Source of the DNA: a virus
Length of the DNA: 45,183 nt
Direction: 5' to 3' (one strand)
IMG/VR virus record: IMGVR_UViG_3300047476_000961
Coordinates: 1-45,183 of that record
The position numbers and the translations under genes were made by a program. The notes under the pieces are model-generated. The model did no database searches. It was given only the letters and a program-made list of their open reading frames with translations, and was not told where the DNA came from. Below, piece after piece: positions 1-7,342 of this stretch (within the stretch, counting starts at the first letter, position 1; each line of letters begins with the position of its first letter).

Positions 1-2299
1 TCTGCATCTTCTGGGCGTCCACCTGCGCATCCATCTGCGCCTTCTGGGCGGCCTGCTGCGCCTTCTGCCCTTCGAGCTGCAGCTTCTGCGTCTCAAGGGC
101 CATGCGCGGATCCTGCATCGGCTGCTGTTGGAACTGCTGCATGATCTGCTGCGCCTGCTGGATGATCTGCGGTATCTGCTGGAAGATCTGCGAGCCCTCG
201 GTCAGGGCGGCCGTGCTGGCCTCGGAGAGCATGCGGTCAAGGGCCTTGCGACCCTGCACGTCCTTCTTGTCCATCTCGCGCATGGCGTCGCCCAGATCCT
301 TGCCGCCCATGGCCTCGGTCGACACGTCGAAGACGGTCGAGGCGTACCACAGGGCGACGTGCTCCTTGATGTGGTTGAGGATGTTGGGGATGTACACCGG
401 CGCGAAGATCGGGTTCGATCCGAACGTCGGGCTCATCAGGTAGGAGATGTGCGTCTGCAGGTGCGCGAGGTGGTCCTGCTCGGGGAAGGCTGTGACCGGC
501 CGGCCCAGTGACGCCGCGACGTTCTCGTTGACGGCGTTCTGCTCGGTCGGCTCCACCGGCGGGTTGAGCAGGTCTTTGGCGTTCGGGATCTTGAGCGTCT
601 CGAGGATACGCTCCTCGACCTTGCGCATGTTGTACAGCTGCGGCATCGCGGCCGCGCGCTGGGCCACGGCCTGCACCTGCGCATAGCGCTGCGCCTCGCT
701 GAAGATGTTCGGGTCGGACACCGGAACGACGTCGAGGACGCCGTCGAAGTCAGCGCGCGAGGCCAGCTCCTCGCCCGCGTCCTGCTCGAGGCGGTCGTCG
801 TCGAGGTTGTGGCCGTTGAGGCGGTCGAGGATCCGCAGCATGCGCGCCATGGCGTCGTGCAGGCGTGCGTGGATGGCCGAGTAGACGACCGCGCCCTGCT
901 CGAGCTTGGCCAGCGTCGTGCCTACCGGCGCGTTGGGGTTGCCGTCGGCGATGTCGTCCATGGACGTGCGCACGACGCCCTTGCCCGCCTCGACGAGGAA
1001 GCCCAGCAGCTGGAACAGGACCGGCGAAGGCGGGTTGTACGGCAACGGCATGGCCAGCTTGCGCACGTCGTCGACGTTCAGGCCGCCCTCGATCTCCTCG
1101 GTCTGGCCGGGCTGGATCGACAGGCTCTGCCCGCCGGCCGTGCCGCCCTTGAGCTTGAGCATGGTCTGACTGTTTTGGATGTGCGCGCTGTCGAGCAGGG
1201 CGCGCAGTGCGCCCGTCGCCGCGCCGGACAGGCCGCCGATCATGTGCGGCAGGCCGATCGGGTACGCGCCCCGCCACGGGATGAAGGGCCACTCGACGAA
1301 CCACTGCATCTCCTCGGGGTATTCGTCCTCCTCGATCCAGTTGCGGTAGATCGAGAGCACCTTGCCGCTCGGCTTGTCGATGCTGATGATGTAGGGGTAG
1401 GCCTCCTCGTCTTCGCCGATCCGCGTCATGGCGTAGATCTCGTAGACGATGCGCAGGCCGTCCTCGTTGTAGCTGGTCGGGTCGCGGCCCTCGATCTTGT
1501 CGTTGGCCACACCGGCGACGGACTGCTCGGGCTCCATGCCCGACAGCGTCAGCTCGACGTCGCGGTACATGCCCTCGGCCACGCGCTCCTCATAGTCGAG
1601 CTGCGTCAGGTACTGGACGTGCGTGCGGCGCTGCGCCGTGTAGAAGTTGGTGGCGGCGTAGGGCAGGTAGATGTCGTCAATCGGCACGAACAGGAACGTC
1701 GGCCGGTTGCGCCGCTCGTCCCAGCCCAGCTTGAGGTACTGTGCGCCGCCCAGCGGCACCTGCGTCATTAGCTGCTCGAGTTCGGCACGCACCTCGGGGC
1801 ACTGCACCGTCATCTGCCAGTTGAGCAGGGAACTCTTGCGCTTGGCCTTGTTGACCTTCTCCTGCGTCGCCTCGCCGGGGATGTAGTCCTTGGCCGGGCC
1901 CTGCGGCGGGAAGATCTCCTTCATGGCGCGTGCCGCGAAGTCGACGCAGGCCTCGGTCATGAGCGGGTGGACGACCTTGTTCGCGCCTTGGAAGGACGCG
2001 CCGCCGGGCGCGTCGTCGCCCAGACCGGTGCGGCGTAGGCCCTCTTCGTACTGCTCGTCGCGCTTCTTGCGCGCCTCCTTGTCGCGTGAGATCAGGTCGA
2101 GGTAGGTGGTCGACAGGTGAGACAGCTCGGTCTCGGACATGTCCTCGGCGAGGTTGGCGTAGAACTCACTGTCGGCTGGGCGAGGCTCGTCCTCGTCATC
2201 GAGGCGGACGATCGCCCCGCCGTCGGGCGTGTCTTCGACATCGTCCCCGACTTCGGGCAGTTCCTGATACTCGCCCTCGGGCATTTCGTCTTCGTCCAT
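1..2299 (-). CDS. Portal protein (C-terminus cut by window edge)
   Basis: The portal forms the dodecameric ring at the capsid vertex through which DNA is packaged and ejected. The frame is open from an ATG at 2299 to the left edge (766 codons, no stop), so the 3' end is missing. The N-terminus is very acidic (about residues 1-50). A middle section reads like short-tailed phage portals (for example FQGANKVVHPLMTEAC near residue 90 and GLPHMIGGLSGAATGALRAL further on). The visible C-terminus is Gln/Met/Ala-rich and probably a coiled coil. It starts 11 bases after the large terminase stop, the usual terminase-portal order. The assignment rests on length, position and residue pattern. Confidence 0.82.
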   Translation of the reverse strand, partial: MDEDEMPEGEYQELPEVGDDVEDTPDGGAIVRLDDEDEPRPADSEFYANLAEDMSETELSHLSTTYLDLISRDKEARKKRDEQYEEGLRRTGLGDDAPGGASFQGANKVVHPLMTEACVDFAARAMKEIFPPQGPAKDYIPGEATQEKVNKAKRKSSLLNWQMTVQCPEVRAELEQLMTQVPLGGAQYLKLGWDERRNRPTFLFVPIDDIYLPYAATNFYTAQRRTHVQYLTQLDYEERVAEGMYRDVELTLSGMEPEQSVAGVANDKIEGRDPTSYNEDGLRIVYEIYAMTRIGEDEEAYPYIISIDKPSGKVLSIYRNWIEEDEYPEEMQWFVEWPFIPWRGAYPIGLPHMIGGLSGAATGALRALLDSAHIQNSQTMLKLKGGTAGGQSLSIQPGQTEEIEGGLNVDDVRKLAMPLPYNPPSPVLFQLLGFLVEAGKGVVRTSMDDIADGNPNAPVGTTLAKLEQGAVVYSAIHARLHDAMARMLRILDRLNGHNLDDDRLEQDAGEELASRADFDGVLDVVPVSDPNIFSEAQRYAQVQAVAQRAAAMPQLYNMRKVEERILETLKIPNAKDLLNPPVEPTEQNAVNENVAASLGRPVTAFPEQDHLAHLQTHISYLMSPTFGSNPIFAPVYIPNILNHIKEHVALWYASTVFDVSTEAMGGKDLGDAMREMDKKDVQGRKALDRMLSEASTAALTEGSQIFQQIPQIIQQAQQIMQQFQQQPMQDPRMALETQKLQLEGQKAQQAAQKAQMDAQVDAQKMQ

Positions 2300-2310
2300 C
2301 GTGCTCGATC

Positions 2311-3837
2311 CTACTGGCTGTACGGATTTACCGCCGCGCTGGGCGGGGGCCGCTGCTGCTCGTCTTTCTTAGTCTTTAGCACGGAGACCAGCCCCTTGTC
2401 GATGCAGAGCCTGACGACCTGCGTCAGGGCGTCGACGTAGTCGTCGTGCTTGATGCTGCCCGGGCCGGTGAAGGCGCACACCTGCGCCAGCATCGGCTCG
2501 ATCCAGTTGCGCGGTCGGCCGGGGTGCGCGTCGCTCTCAGGCAGCCAGACGCGCTTGCGTGCGAAGATGTGGCTGACCATGTGCAGACGCGCCAGCTTGT
2601 CGGCGCGGCCGGGGTTGTAGGCGTAGGCGAGGATCCCCTCGCGCTCGAGCATCTGCCGCAGGCTGATGCCGCTGCCCTTGTCCTCGATCAGCAGCATGTC
2701 CGGCTTGCGCCCCGACGTGCGGGGCTTGTCGCTGCCGAAGAGCGGCTTGACCAGCGCCGCGTCCTCGTCGCCGCCATAGGCCGTGTTCAGCTCGCGCTTC
2801 ACGCGCTTGATCAGGTCGGGCATGCCGAGCTGCTCCGACCAGCAGTCGAGCACGATGAGGTGGCTGTTGCCCTCCTTGTCGTGGAAGCTGCCCATCACGA
2901 CGCAGGCCGTGCTGTCGGGGTCGCCCTTCTTCTTGTCGTACGTCGCCTCGGTGAAGGCGGTGTCGAGGCTCATGATGATGTAGTCGAAGGCGGGCAGCGG
3001 CTGCTTGGACGGCCACAGGCGGAAGTCGCTGCGCTTGACGATGCCGCTCTCTTCGGGGTCGATCAGCTCGCCGAGCGCTTCTTGGCGAAATATCTGCGTG
3101 CCTTCCATCGACATGATCTGGTCGCGGAAGGTTGGCGCGAGGTTGGCCATGTTCGACATGCTTGTGGCGCGTGTGACGATAACGTCTTTGCCGTCGCGGC
3201 CCACCAGTTCCCGGATCAAATGTTTTGGCTTCGGCGTTGTGGTCGCGACGATGCGCGGATGGTCGCCGAGGCGCAGAGCAAACATGATCATCTGCCACGC
3301 GTCTTCGTCGTACGTCCACGCTGCCAACTCGTCGGCCCAGACGCGGTGCCACTGGCCTCCGCGAAAGCGCTCAGGCTCCGAGGCGGGGATACCTTTAATC
3401 AGCGACCCGTTGATGAGGATTATCTCAGACAGGGAGCGGTTGTGGTCTTTAATCAGCTTCGAAGGGATGCAGTTGAGCAACCCGCTATCACCTTCGATAC
3501 ATGTGTCACGAATGTCGCCTAACGTCGGGGCGGTGATGAGTGATCTCGAGCCGGGATCACGCCACGCCTCCCACCATATCCACTCGGCCGCGCACCGCGT
3601 CTTACCTGCCCCGCGCCCCGCGAGTAACAACCACGTGCGCCAGTCACCTTCGGGCTCGATCTGGTGTGGGTGCGCGCCAGCGAACCACGCCATACGCGCG
3701 TCGAACGCGATACGGTCGACTGTCGGTAGTTCGGCGCGGGCGACACGCGCGGCGGAGAAAGTAGCATCGATATCAGGAACGGCGAGCAAGTTCACGCTCC
3801 TCGCGTTTACGGGCCAGCGTGGCAGCTCGCTTGGCAA
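2311..3837 (-). CDS. terL: Terminase large subunit (ATPase and nuclease)
   Basis: This is the DNA-packaging motor: it drives DNA into the prohead through the portal and cuts the concatemer. Visible motifs are Walker A GRGAGKT (residues 74-80), Walker B VWADE (166-170), a coupling motif ATTTPKP (about 198-204), and nuclease acidic positions in SLDTAF (about 290), LLIEDKGSG (about 385) and a C-terminal HDDYVDAL. The length (508 aa) is normal for the family. The start is uncertain: a TTG at 3837 has GGAG five bases upstream, but it lies inside the end of the GIY-YIG gene (65-base overlap). A GTG at 3795 and an ATG at 3693 are in frame; the latter leaves only about 25 residues before Walker A. 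Confidence 0.93.
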   Translation of the reverse strand: MPSELPRWPVNARSVNLLAVPDIDATFSAARVARAELPTVDRIAFDARMAWFAGAHPHQIEPEGDWRTWLLLAGRGAGKTRCAAEWIWWEAWRDPGSRSLITAPTLGDIRDTCIEGDSGLLNCIPSKLIKDHNRSLSEIILINGSLIKGIPASEPERFRGGQWHRVWADELAAWTYDEDAWQMIMFALRLGDHPRIVATTTPKPKHLIRELVGRDGKDVIVTRATSMSNMANLAPTFRDQIMSMEGTQIFRQEALGELIDPEESGIVKRSDFRLWPSKQPLPAFDYIIMSLDTAFTEATYDKKKGDPDSTACVVMGSFHDKEGNSHLIVLDCWSEQLGMPDLIKRVKRELNTAYGGDEDAALVKPLFGSDKPRTSGRKPDMLLIEDKGSGISLRQMLEREGILAYAYNPGRADKLARLHMVSHIFARKRVWLPESDAHPGRPRNWIEPMLAQVCAFTGPGSIKHDDYVDALTQVVRLCIDKGLVSVLKTKKDEQQRPPPSAAVNPYSQ

Positions 3838-4522
3838 GCGTCTCCGGCGACAATTTACGCCCCCTTAGCGCCTCGCTTAGTTTGCGCCGCTGTTCGTCCG
3901 TTTTCGGCTTGCCGCGCCAACGATCGCCGAGAGCGTCGCACACCGCCTTGGACCTTTTCTGGCCGCGCATCTTTTCGGCGCGCTTGGCGACAGTCTCGGC
4001 GGGCTGCTTCTTGCCGAGGTTGGCCGCGCGCAACTTAGCTCTAGTCTCTTCGCTCACCGTCTTTCCGGTTAGCGCCGCCGAGACCTTGGCCACATGCTCG
4101 GGGGTTTTCTTGCGGCCTGTCAGAGCCGCTGATGTCTTAGCGCGAAGCGCTGGGTCGGCCTGACGCCGCGTATGCGTCTCGGACATGCGCGCCTTGGTCT
4201 CAGGCGAGGCGACGTACCCGACGAGGCCGCTCTCGCCACCGATCGCAAGATTGTAACCGTGCGGCGATCGGGTGTTCAATTCGGCGATCAACGCGATCTC
4301 ACGTTCGCAAGCCTGTTCGAGGGCGAGGCCGTCTTCGAGCACGCAGACGCTGAAGGCCTCGACACCGTATTTGCGGATCGCTGCGTACAGCGCGCCGCCA
4401 CGACCTGTAAGCGCGTTGTATTTGTGCGTCGCGAAACGCTTGGCGACGCCGGCCTTGGTCAGGCCGATGTACGCCTTACCGGTGGCCGCACAGTCGATGC
4501 GATAGACGCAATGATTAAACAC
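3773..4522 (-). CDS. GIY-YIG homing endonuclease with NUMOD3 repeats
   Basis: A free-standing homing endonuclease, predicted to nick or cut related phage DNA lacking the gene. The N-terminal GIY-YIG domain has VYRID (residues 6-10, GIY equivalent), AYIGLT (17-22, YIG), the conserved Arg near residue 29, and a Glu-rich helix around 70-80. From about residue 105 the protein consists of short basic repeats of the type SPETKARMSE / TPEHVAKVSAAL / SEETRAKLRAANLGKK, the DNA-binding NUMOD3 pattern. It uses a GTG start at 4522, overlaps the terS end by 8 bases and runs 65 bases into the terL reading frame. It is therefore inserted between two genes that are normally adjacent, without breaking either. 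Confidence 0.9.
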   Translation of the reverse strand: MFNHCVYRIDCAATGKAYIGLTKAGVAKRFATHKYNALTGRGGALYAAIRKYGVEAFSVCVLEDGLALEQACEREIALIAELNTRSPHGYNLAIGGESGLVGYVASPETKARMSETHTRRQADPALRAKTSAALTGRKKTPEHVAKVSAALTGKTVSEETRAKLRAANLGKKQPAETVAKRAEKMRGQKRSKAVCDALGDRWRGKPKTDEQRRKLSEALRGRKLSPETLAKRAATLARKREERELARRS

Positions 4523-4943
4523 CGGGCGTCTTCGCGCGCGCTGCTTGCTTCGCCAGTTCCAACGCCCGATCGAGCGGATCCGTCTGCACGACTAGCGGAT
4601 TGTCGCTGTCGCCGACCGACGCCTTCTCGCTCCAACGGCCCCGCGTCTTCAGGTAAAAGATCATCGACGTGACATCACCGGACATGGCCTTGGCGTAAAG
4701 GTTGCTGGCGACGTTTGCCACGCCCCGAGCCGAAGCCTCGTCCAGCTCCTCTCGGTAATACTTAACCAACGTGTCGACTGTGATGTGCAGCTCGGAGGCT
4801 ATGACCTCCTGCGTCGTCCCTACGGCAGCCCACGTGCGTACTTTGGCGCGAAGGTCATCCGTCGGCGTGTGCGAGGGCCATCCACCGCCATTGTTGCCCT
4901 TGCGGGCTTTTCTATCTCCGACGAGATCTGAGGTATCGGCCAT
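4515..4943 (-). CDS. terS: Terminase small subunit
   Basis: Probable DNA-recognition subunit of terminase. The protein has 142 residues. About residues 28-75 contain a helix-turn-helix of the type DLRAKVRTWAAVGTTQEVIA followed by ITVDTLVKYYREELDEA, as in small terminases that bind pac or cos sites. The rest is helical (DVTSMIFYLKTRGRW), and RGRWSEK resembles oligomerisation segments of several TerS families. It is the first minus-strand gene after the divergent control region and lies upstream of terL, separated only by a homing endonuclease. A candidate promoter lies 45 bases upstream. Confidence 0.85.
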   Translation of the reverse strand: MADTSDLVGDRKARKGNNGGGWPSHTPTDDLRAKVRTWAAVGTTQEVIASELHITVDTLVKYYREELDEASARGVANVASNLYAKAMSGDVTSMIFYLKTRGRWSEKASVGDSDNPLVVQTDPLDRALELAKQAARAKTPGV

Positions 4944-4987
4944 CGTCTGCTTGCTCCGTAATCGCGACAGTGCTTCCAGTTGTTCGA

Positions 4988-5016
4988 CATATACGACTGA
5001 TACGGCCGACGTGCAA
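4988..5016 (-). promoter_or_regulatory. Candidate sigma70-type promoter for the terminase/late unit
   Basis: Read on the minus strand, TTGCAC (5016-5011) and TATATG (4993-4988) are separated by exactly 17 bases, close to TTGACA-N17-TATAAT. The -10 box lies 45 bases before the terS ATG. It is the best minus-strand promoter I can see in the divergent region. No transcript data support it. Confidence 0.45.
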
Positions 5017-5052
5017 GCCCGTCACATACGAGGGGCTCGACAGCCGGACACG

Positions 5053-5096
5053 GACACCACCTCCATCCCTCTAAAGGGGATGGGTGGTTGTCTGTC
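5053..5096. promoter_or_regulatory. Long interrupted hairpin in the divergent control region
   Basis: CCATCCC (5063-5069) pairs perfectly with GGGATGG (5077-5083) around a 7-base loop. The arms extend outward through a T-G pair and small bulges to GACA (5053-5056) against TGTC (5089-5092). No U-tract follows in either direction, so a simple intrinsic terminator is unlikely. It could be an operator, an origin element or an RNA structure in the 5' part of a transcript. Confidence 0.45.
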
Positions 5097-5149
5097 CACC
5101 TCATCCGAAGGCGCATCACCGCAGCGCTGCAGCGCGTGCAGCACGACGG

Positions 5150-5171
5150 GGGGTTAGCTGTAGCTAACCCC
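5150..5171. promoter_or_regulatory. 22-base perfect palindrome (operator-like)
   Basis: GGGGTTAGCT (5150-5159) is followed after two bases by its exact reverse complement AGCTAACCCC (5162-5171). The near-zero spacer favours a dimeric protein-binding site over an RNA hairpin. It lies between two of the 9-base repeats. Confidence 0.55.
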
Positions 5172-5260
5172 ACCCCGGCTCATGCTGCATTGCACCGCGC
5201 AGCACGTAACTGCAGCGTGCAGTGTTTTTCGTGCTGCAAATTGCCAAAAAACGGCGGAAA

Positions 5261-5280
5261 TCTGCGGAATGTACCGCAGA
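5261..5280. promoter_or_regulatory. 20-base inverted repeat (operator-like)
   Basis: TCTGCGG (5261-5267) and CCGCAGA (5274-5280) are perfect reverse complements with a 6-base spacer. This is typical spacing for a helix-turn-helix dimer site. It lies between iteron-like copies at 5230 and 5286. Confidence 0.45.
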
Positions 5281-5415
5281 CACCCCGTGCTGCACGACCC
5301 TCCCATTGCATCACCGCATCACGCCTTTTCGCCCCTCAGCATGCGTTTGCAGCACGACTTTACATCACGCAATAAAATTACGTGCTGCATTTTTTCACCC
5401 CTGTGCATTTTGTGT

Positions 5416-5472
5416 ATTGCAACCCTGCATTGCAGCGTCTAGGAGGGATCATCAACACGAACAAGGAGTACC
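5416..5472 (+). promoter_or_regulatory. TTGCA-N8-TTGCA element plus leader, copy A
   Basis: TTGCA occurs at 5417 and again at 5430 (13 bases apart). It is followed by ATCATCAACACGAA (from 5449) and the extended ribosome-binding site GGAGTACC (5465-5472), five bases before the ATG at 5478. Four other sites share this arrangement. It probably starts the main early transcript. Confidence 0.55.
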
Positions 5473-5477
5473 ATCCA

Positions 5478-5885
5478 ATGACCTTCACCACCGACATCGC
5501 CGCCGTCGCCCCTGACTGCCTCTTCACTCCGAGCTACGCCGACGCTGGCTACACCCCCAGCCACGTCCGTGTGTCGATCGCCCGCGAAATCGTCAGCACC
5601 GATGTCCGCGACTTCGACGCTGTCGACACTAAGGGCCGCCGCTTCGGCGCTCGCATCCGCATCTCGCTGGAGCGCCGCGACGGTAAGGTTGACGGCCACA
5701 GCCTCTCGACGTGGCTCGGGCAGAAGTATCGCCTCGAAGTGCAGGCCCTGCGCGGCGGCGTCAGCTACGGCGGCGGTTGCAACGATACGTACCACGCCAC
5801 GCTGGCCGACGCGCAGGCTGCTGCCGAGAAATACTTCATCGGTGCCGAGAAGCGCGCCCTAAAGAACAAGGCGCGCGTCGCCTAA
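5478..5885 (+). CDS. Hypothetical protein, first early gene
   Basis: A 135-residue protein I do not recognise. The start at 5478 is chosen because GGAGTACC lies five bases upstream; the frame stays open further left but without such a site. The protein has no signal peptide or membrane segment. A Gly-rich stretch (GGVSYGGGCNDTYH, about 97-110) sits before a helical, basic C-terminus (EKRALKNKARVA). As the first gene after the control region it is probably made early and strongly. A very stable hairpin follows its stop codon. Confidence 0.8.
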   Translation: MTFTTDIAAVAPDCLFTPSYADAGYTPSHVRVSIAREIVSTDVRDFDAVDTKGRRFGARIRISLERRDGKVDGHSLSTWLGQKYRLEVQALRGGVSYGGGCNDTYHATLADAQAAAEKYFIGAEKRALKNKARVA

Positions 5886-5892
5886 CCCAACC

Positions 5893-5908
5893 GGGGGCTT
5901 CGGCCCCC
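5893..5908 (+). terminator. UUCG-tetraloop hairpin between early genes
   Basis: GGGGGC and GCCCCC enclose TTCG: a six-pair GC stem capped by the unusually stable cUUCGg tetraloop. There is no U-run, so it may be a 3'-end stabiliser or attenuator rather than a full terminator. It lies 7 bases after the stop codon at 5885 and 10 bases before the next GGAGTACC. Confidence 0.5.
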
Positions 5909-5930
5909 ACCCTCTCAGGAGTACCATCCC

Positions 5931-6113
5931 ATGGACTACCGCAACTGGACGATCGACTGGTGCCCCTACCAGCAGGCCTACGAGGCCGTGTCGCCTGACT
6001 ACGAGCCGATCTGGCTGGGCGAGGAAGGCGGCTGGCTGGACGGCGAGCGCTTCACCGCGCCGACGCTGCAGGAGGCGCAGATCGAGATCGACGCGCGCCT
6101 TTTTTCAAATTAG
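5931..6113 (+). CDS. Hypothetical small acidic protein
   Basis: A 60-residue protein rich in Trp, Tyr and acidic residues (WTIDWCPYQQAYEA, then PIWLGEEGGWLDGERF). GGAGTACC at 5918-5925 lies five bases before the ATG. The layout of short beta-like segments with a final helix (TLQEAQIEIDARL) is common in small phage early proteins. Function unknown. Confidence 0.8.
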   Translation: MDYRNWTIDWCPYQQAYEAVSPDYEPIWLGEEGGWLDGERFTAPTLQEAQIEIDARLFSN

Positions 6114-6115
6114 CT

Positions 6116-6170
6116 ATTGCAATGCTTCGTGGCATCGTCCATAGACTGTGCAACACCAACACGGAGTACC
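6116..6170 (+). promoter_or_regulatory. TTGCA-N8-TGGCA element plus leader, copy B
   Basis: TTGCA at 6117 is followed 13 bases later by TGGCA (6130; one mismatch to TTGCA), then CAACACCAACACGGAGTACC up to 6170, five bases before the ATG at 6176. This is the only copy with a mismatch in the second half-site. It starts inside the stop region of the preceding gene. Confidence 0.5.
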
Positions 6171-6175
6171 ATCCA

Positions 6176-6409
6176 ATGCCCTACCACTACGACGACGCAA
6201 TCGAGATCGCCACGAACAACGAGAGCGGCGCTGCGCGCTGCCGCCTCGCCGACAAGGTGGAGCTGCTGGTCTCGGATCGCGGCGAGAGCTTCACGATCTG
6301 GGATTACCGCCCGAACGCCAAGCGCGTCGAAAAGCCCGTCACCGCAGCGTGGGCCCACAAGTTCCTTGACGTCGCCTTCGGCGTCACCGTCACCAGCTAC
6401 GAATGGTAA
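6176..6409 (+). CDS. Hypothetical early protein
   Basis: A 77-residue protein of unknown function. The ATG at 6176 is supported by GGAGTACC at 6163-6170. The sequence alternates short beta-like and polar stretches (CRLADKVELLVSDRGESFTI, then WDYRPNAKR), with no motif I can name. It is preceded by its own TTGCA element and leader, so it may begin a transcript. Confidence 0.78.
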   Translation: MPYHYDDAIEIATNNESGAARCRLADKVELLVSDRGESFTIWDYRPNAKRVEKPVTAAWAHKFLDVAFGVTVTSYEW

Positions 6410-6422
6410 GGAGTACCGCCTA

Positions 6423-6683
6423 ATGATCACCCCCCAGCTCAACATCAACGGATCCAGTGCCGCCGACCTGATCGAGCCGCGCCTCAAGGCCCTCGACCAC
6501 CTGATCGACGCCATGGAGGCCCTGCGGCAGGTCATGCCGAACGGCCGCGACTACCCGACCGAGCCCAGCAAGTGCACTTACGATCGCGGCATCATGACCA
6601 GCCGCCTCAACCTACTGACCGTCATCCGCGACGACATCTACGCCGAGGCGATCGCCATCAAGAAACAGCAGAAGGAGAATTGA
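6423..6683 (+). CDS. Hypothetical helical early protein
   Basis: An 86-residue, mostly helical protein. The ATG at 6423 has GGAGTACC (6410-6417) five bases upstream, overlapping the preceding stop. Helices include DLIEPRLKALDHLIDAMEAL and SRLNLLTVIRDDIYAEAIAI, with a Lys-rich end. It may oligomerise. Function unknown. Confidence 0.78.
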   Translation: MITPQLNINGSSAADLIEPRLKALDHLIDAMEALRQVMPNGRDYPTEPSKCTYDRGIMTSRLNLLTVIRDDIYAEAIAIKKQQKEN

Positions 6684-6686
6684 GCC

Positions 6687-7076
6687 ATGACCCATCATAC
6701 CCCATACCGCGACGCCGTTTTACAATATTGCGATGTGCGCAACAGTGAATTGTGCGAGGCAATCTCCGATAACGAAGAGTATAGCCGCGTTATGAGCGAC
6801 GCGGCCTATGATGTCTTTGGGCAGGTCGTCTCGAAGTGGTTCACGCGCCCGGGCGTGGTGTGCTGTAAATTAGACATCGAGGATAGAGTGATAAATATTT
6901 ACGTCAGTTCACCGACCTCCGACGACCACCTCGCCAACTTCCGCTTACCCTTGGCTGAATTGGTGCTCTCCGCAGCGCATACGGCCAAAGAGTATGTGGG
7001 CCTCCCTCCCTCTGACGTGTCAGCCATGCTGCGTGAGCTGGCCGACGAAATCGACAAAGGGAGTACCGACCAATGA
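6687..7076 (+). CDS. Hypothetical early protein
   Basis: A 129-residue protein of unknown function. GGAG precedes the ATG at 6687 (AAGGAGAATTGAGCC). It has an amphipathic N-terminal half, a beta-like centre (VVCCKLDIEDRVINIYVSS) and a helical C-terminus (VSAMLRELADEIDKG). Base composition looks less GC-rich than that of its neighbours. The last four bases overlap the next start (ATGA-type coupling). Confidence 0.75.
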   Translation: MTHHTPYRDAVLQYCDVRNSELCEAISDNEEYSRVMSDAAYDVFGQVVSKWFTRPGVVCCKLDIEDRVINIYVSSPTSDDHLANFRLPLAELVLSAAHTAKEYVGLPPSDVSAMLRELADEIDKGSTDQ

Positions 7077-7339
7077 TCATGACCGAAGACACGCCTGAAG
7101 GCGGCCCAGAGGAGCTGCAGTGGAAGATCGACCGGCTCACCGAGAAAGTCGAACAGCAATCTGCAAGTCTGGAGCGTGAGTACCAGAAACGCGCCGCTAA
7201 AGTAGAGGAACTGCACGCGCTGCAAGCCCGCTACGACACCCTGACATCGCGCCTGACCGTCGGCGTCCTGCGCGCGGCGGGCTTCACTGTCGAGATTGGG
7301 CTGCCGGAGTTCTGCGAAACCTGTGGAGAGGAGTACTGA
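7073..7339 (+). CDS. Hypothetical coiled-coil protein with CxxC end
   Basis: An 88-residue protein. Residues about 12-60 form a heptad-like coiled coil (ELQWKIDRLTEKVEQQSASL and following). The C-terminus ends in FCETCGEEY, a lone CxxC. GGAGTACC (7060-7067) lies five bases before the ATG at 7073; a second ATG at 7079 is possible. The gene overlaps the previous one by four bases and is followed directly by the alpha-CTD-like gene. Confidence 0.72.
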   Translation: MIMTEDTPEGGPEELQWKIDRLTEKVEQQSASLEREYQKRAAKVEELHALQARYDTLTSRLTVGVLRAAGFTVEIGLPEFCETCGEEY

Positions 7340-7342
7340 GAC

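Larger units (their letters stand above)
5137..5389. repeat. Iteron-like cluster TGCAGCACG / CGTGCTGCA
   Basis: TGCAGCACG occurs at 5137-5145 and 5348-5356. Its reverse complement CGTGCTGCA occurs at 5230-5238, 5286-5294 and 5381-5389. One-mismatch copies are CATGCTGCA (5181-5189) and CGCAGCACG (5198-5206). Seven sites in 253 bases, in both orientations and in non-coding DNA, suggest binding sites for a phage protein, either a replication initiator or a transcription regulator. Confidence 0.6.
4944..5477. other. Divergent control region, possible replication origin
   Basis: This 534-base gene-free stretch separates the minus-strand terminase unit from the plus-strand early unit. It holds a minus-strand promoter candidate (4988-5016), an interrupted hairpin (5053-5096), a 12-base palindrome (5124-5135), perfect inverted repeats at 5150-5171 and 5261-5280, seven copies of a 9-base repeat, an AT-rich stretch (about 5359-5400) beside the last copies, and a TTGCA double element just before the first plus-strand gene. 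Repeats plus an AT-rich tract is typical of replicator regions, but no initiator binding site is proven. Short reading frames here lack the phage's usual ribosome-binding site. Confidence 0.55.

Noticed and set aside
128-1771. Long plus-strand reading frames opposite the portal gene
   Set aside because: They mirror a continuous minus-strand frame with clear portal features; GC-rich third positions keep opposite frames open by chance.
5088-5442. Short plus-strand frames inside the divergent region (about 86-97 codons)
   Set aside because: None has the GGAGTACC site used by neighbouring genes, and they cover the repeat cluster; the products are low-complexity and without motifs.
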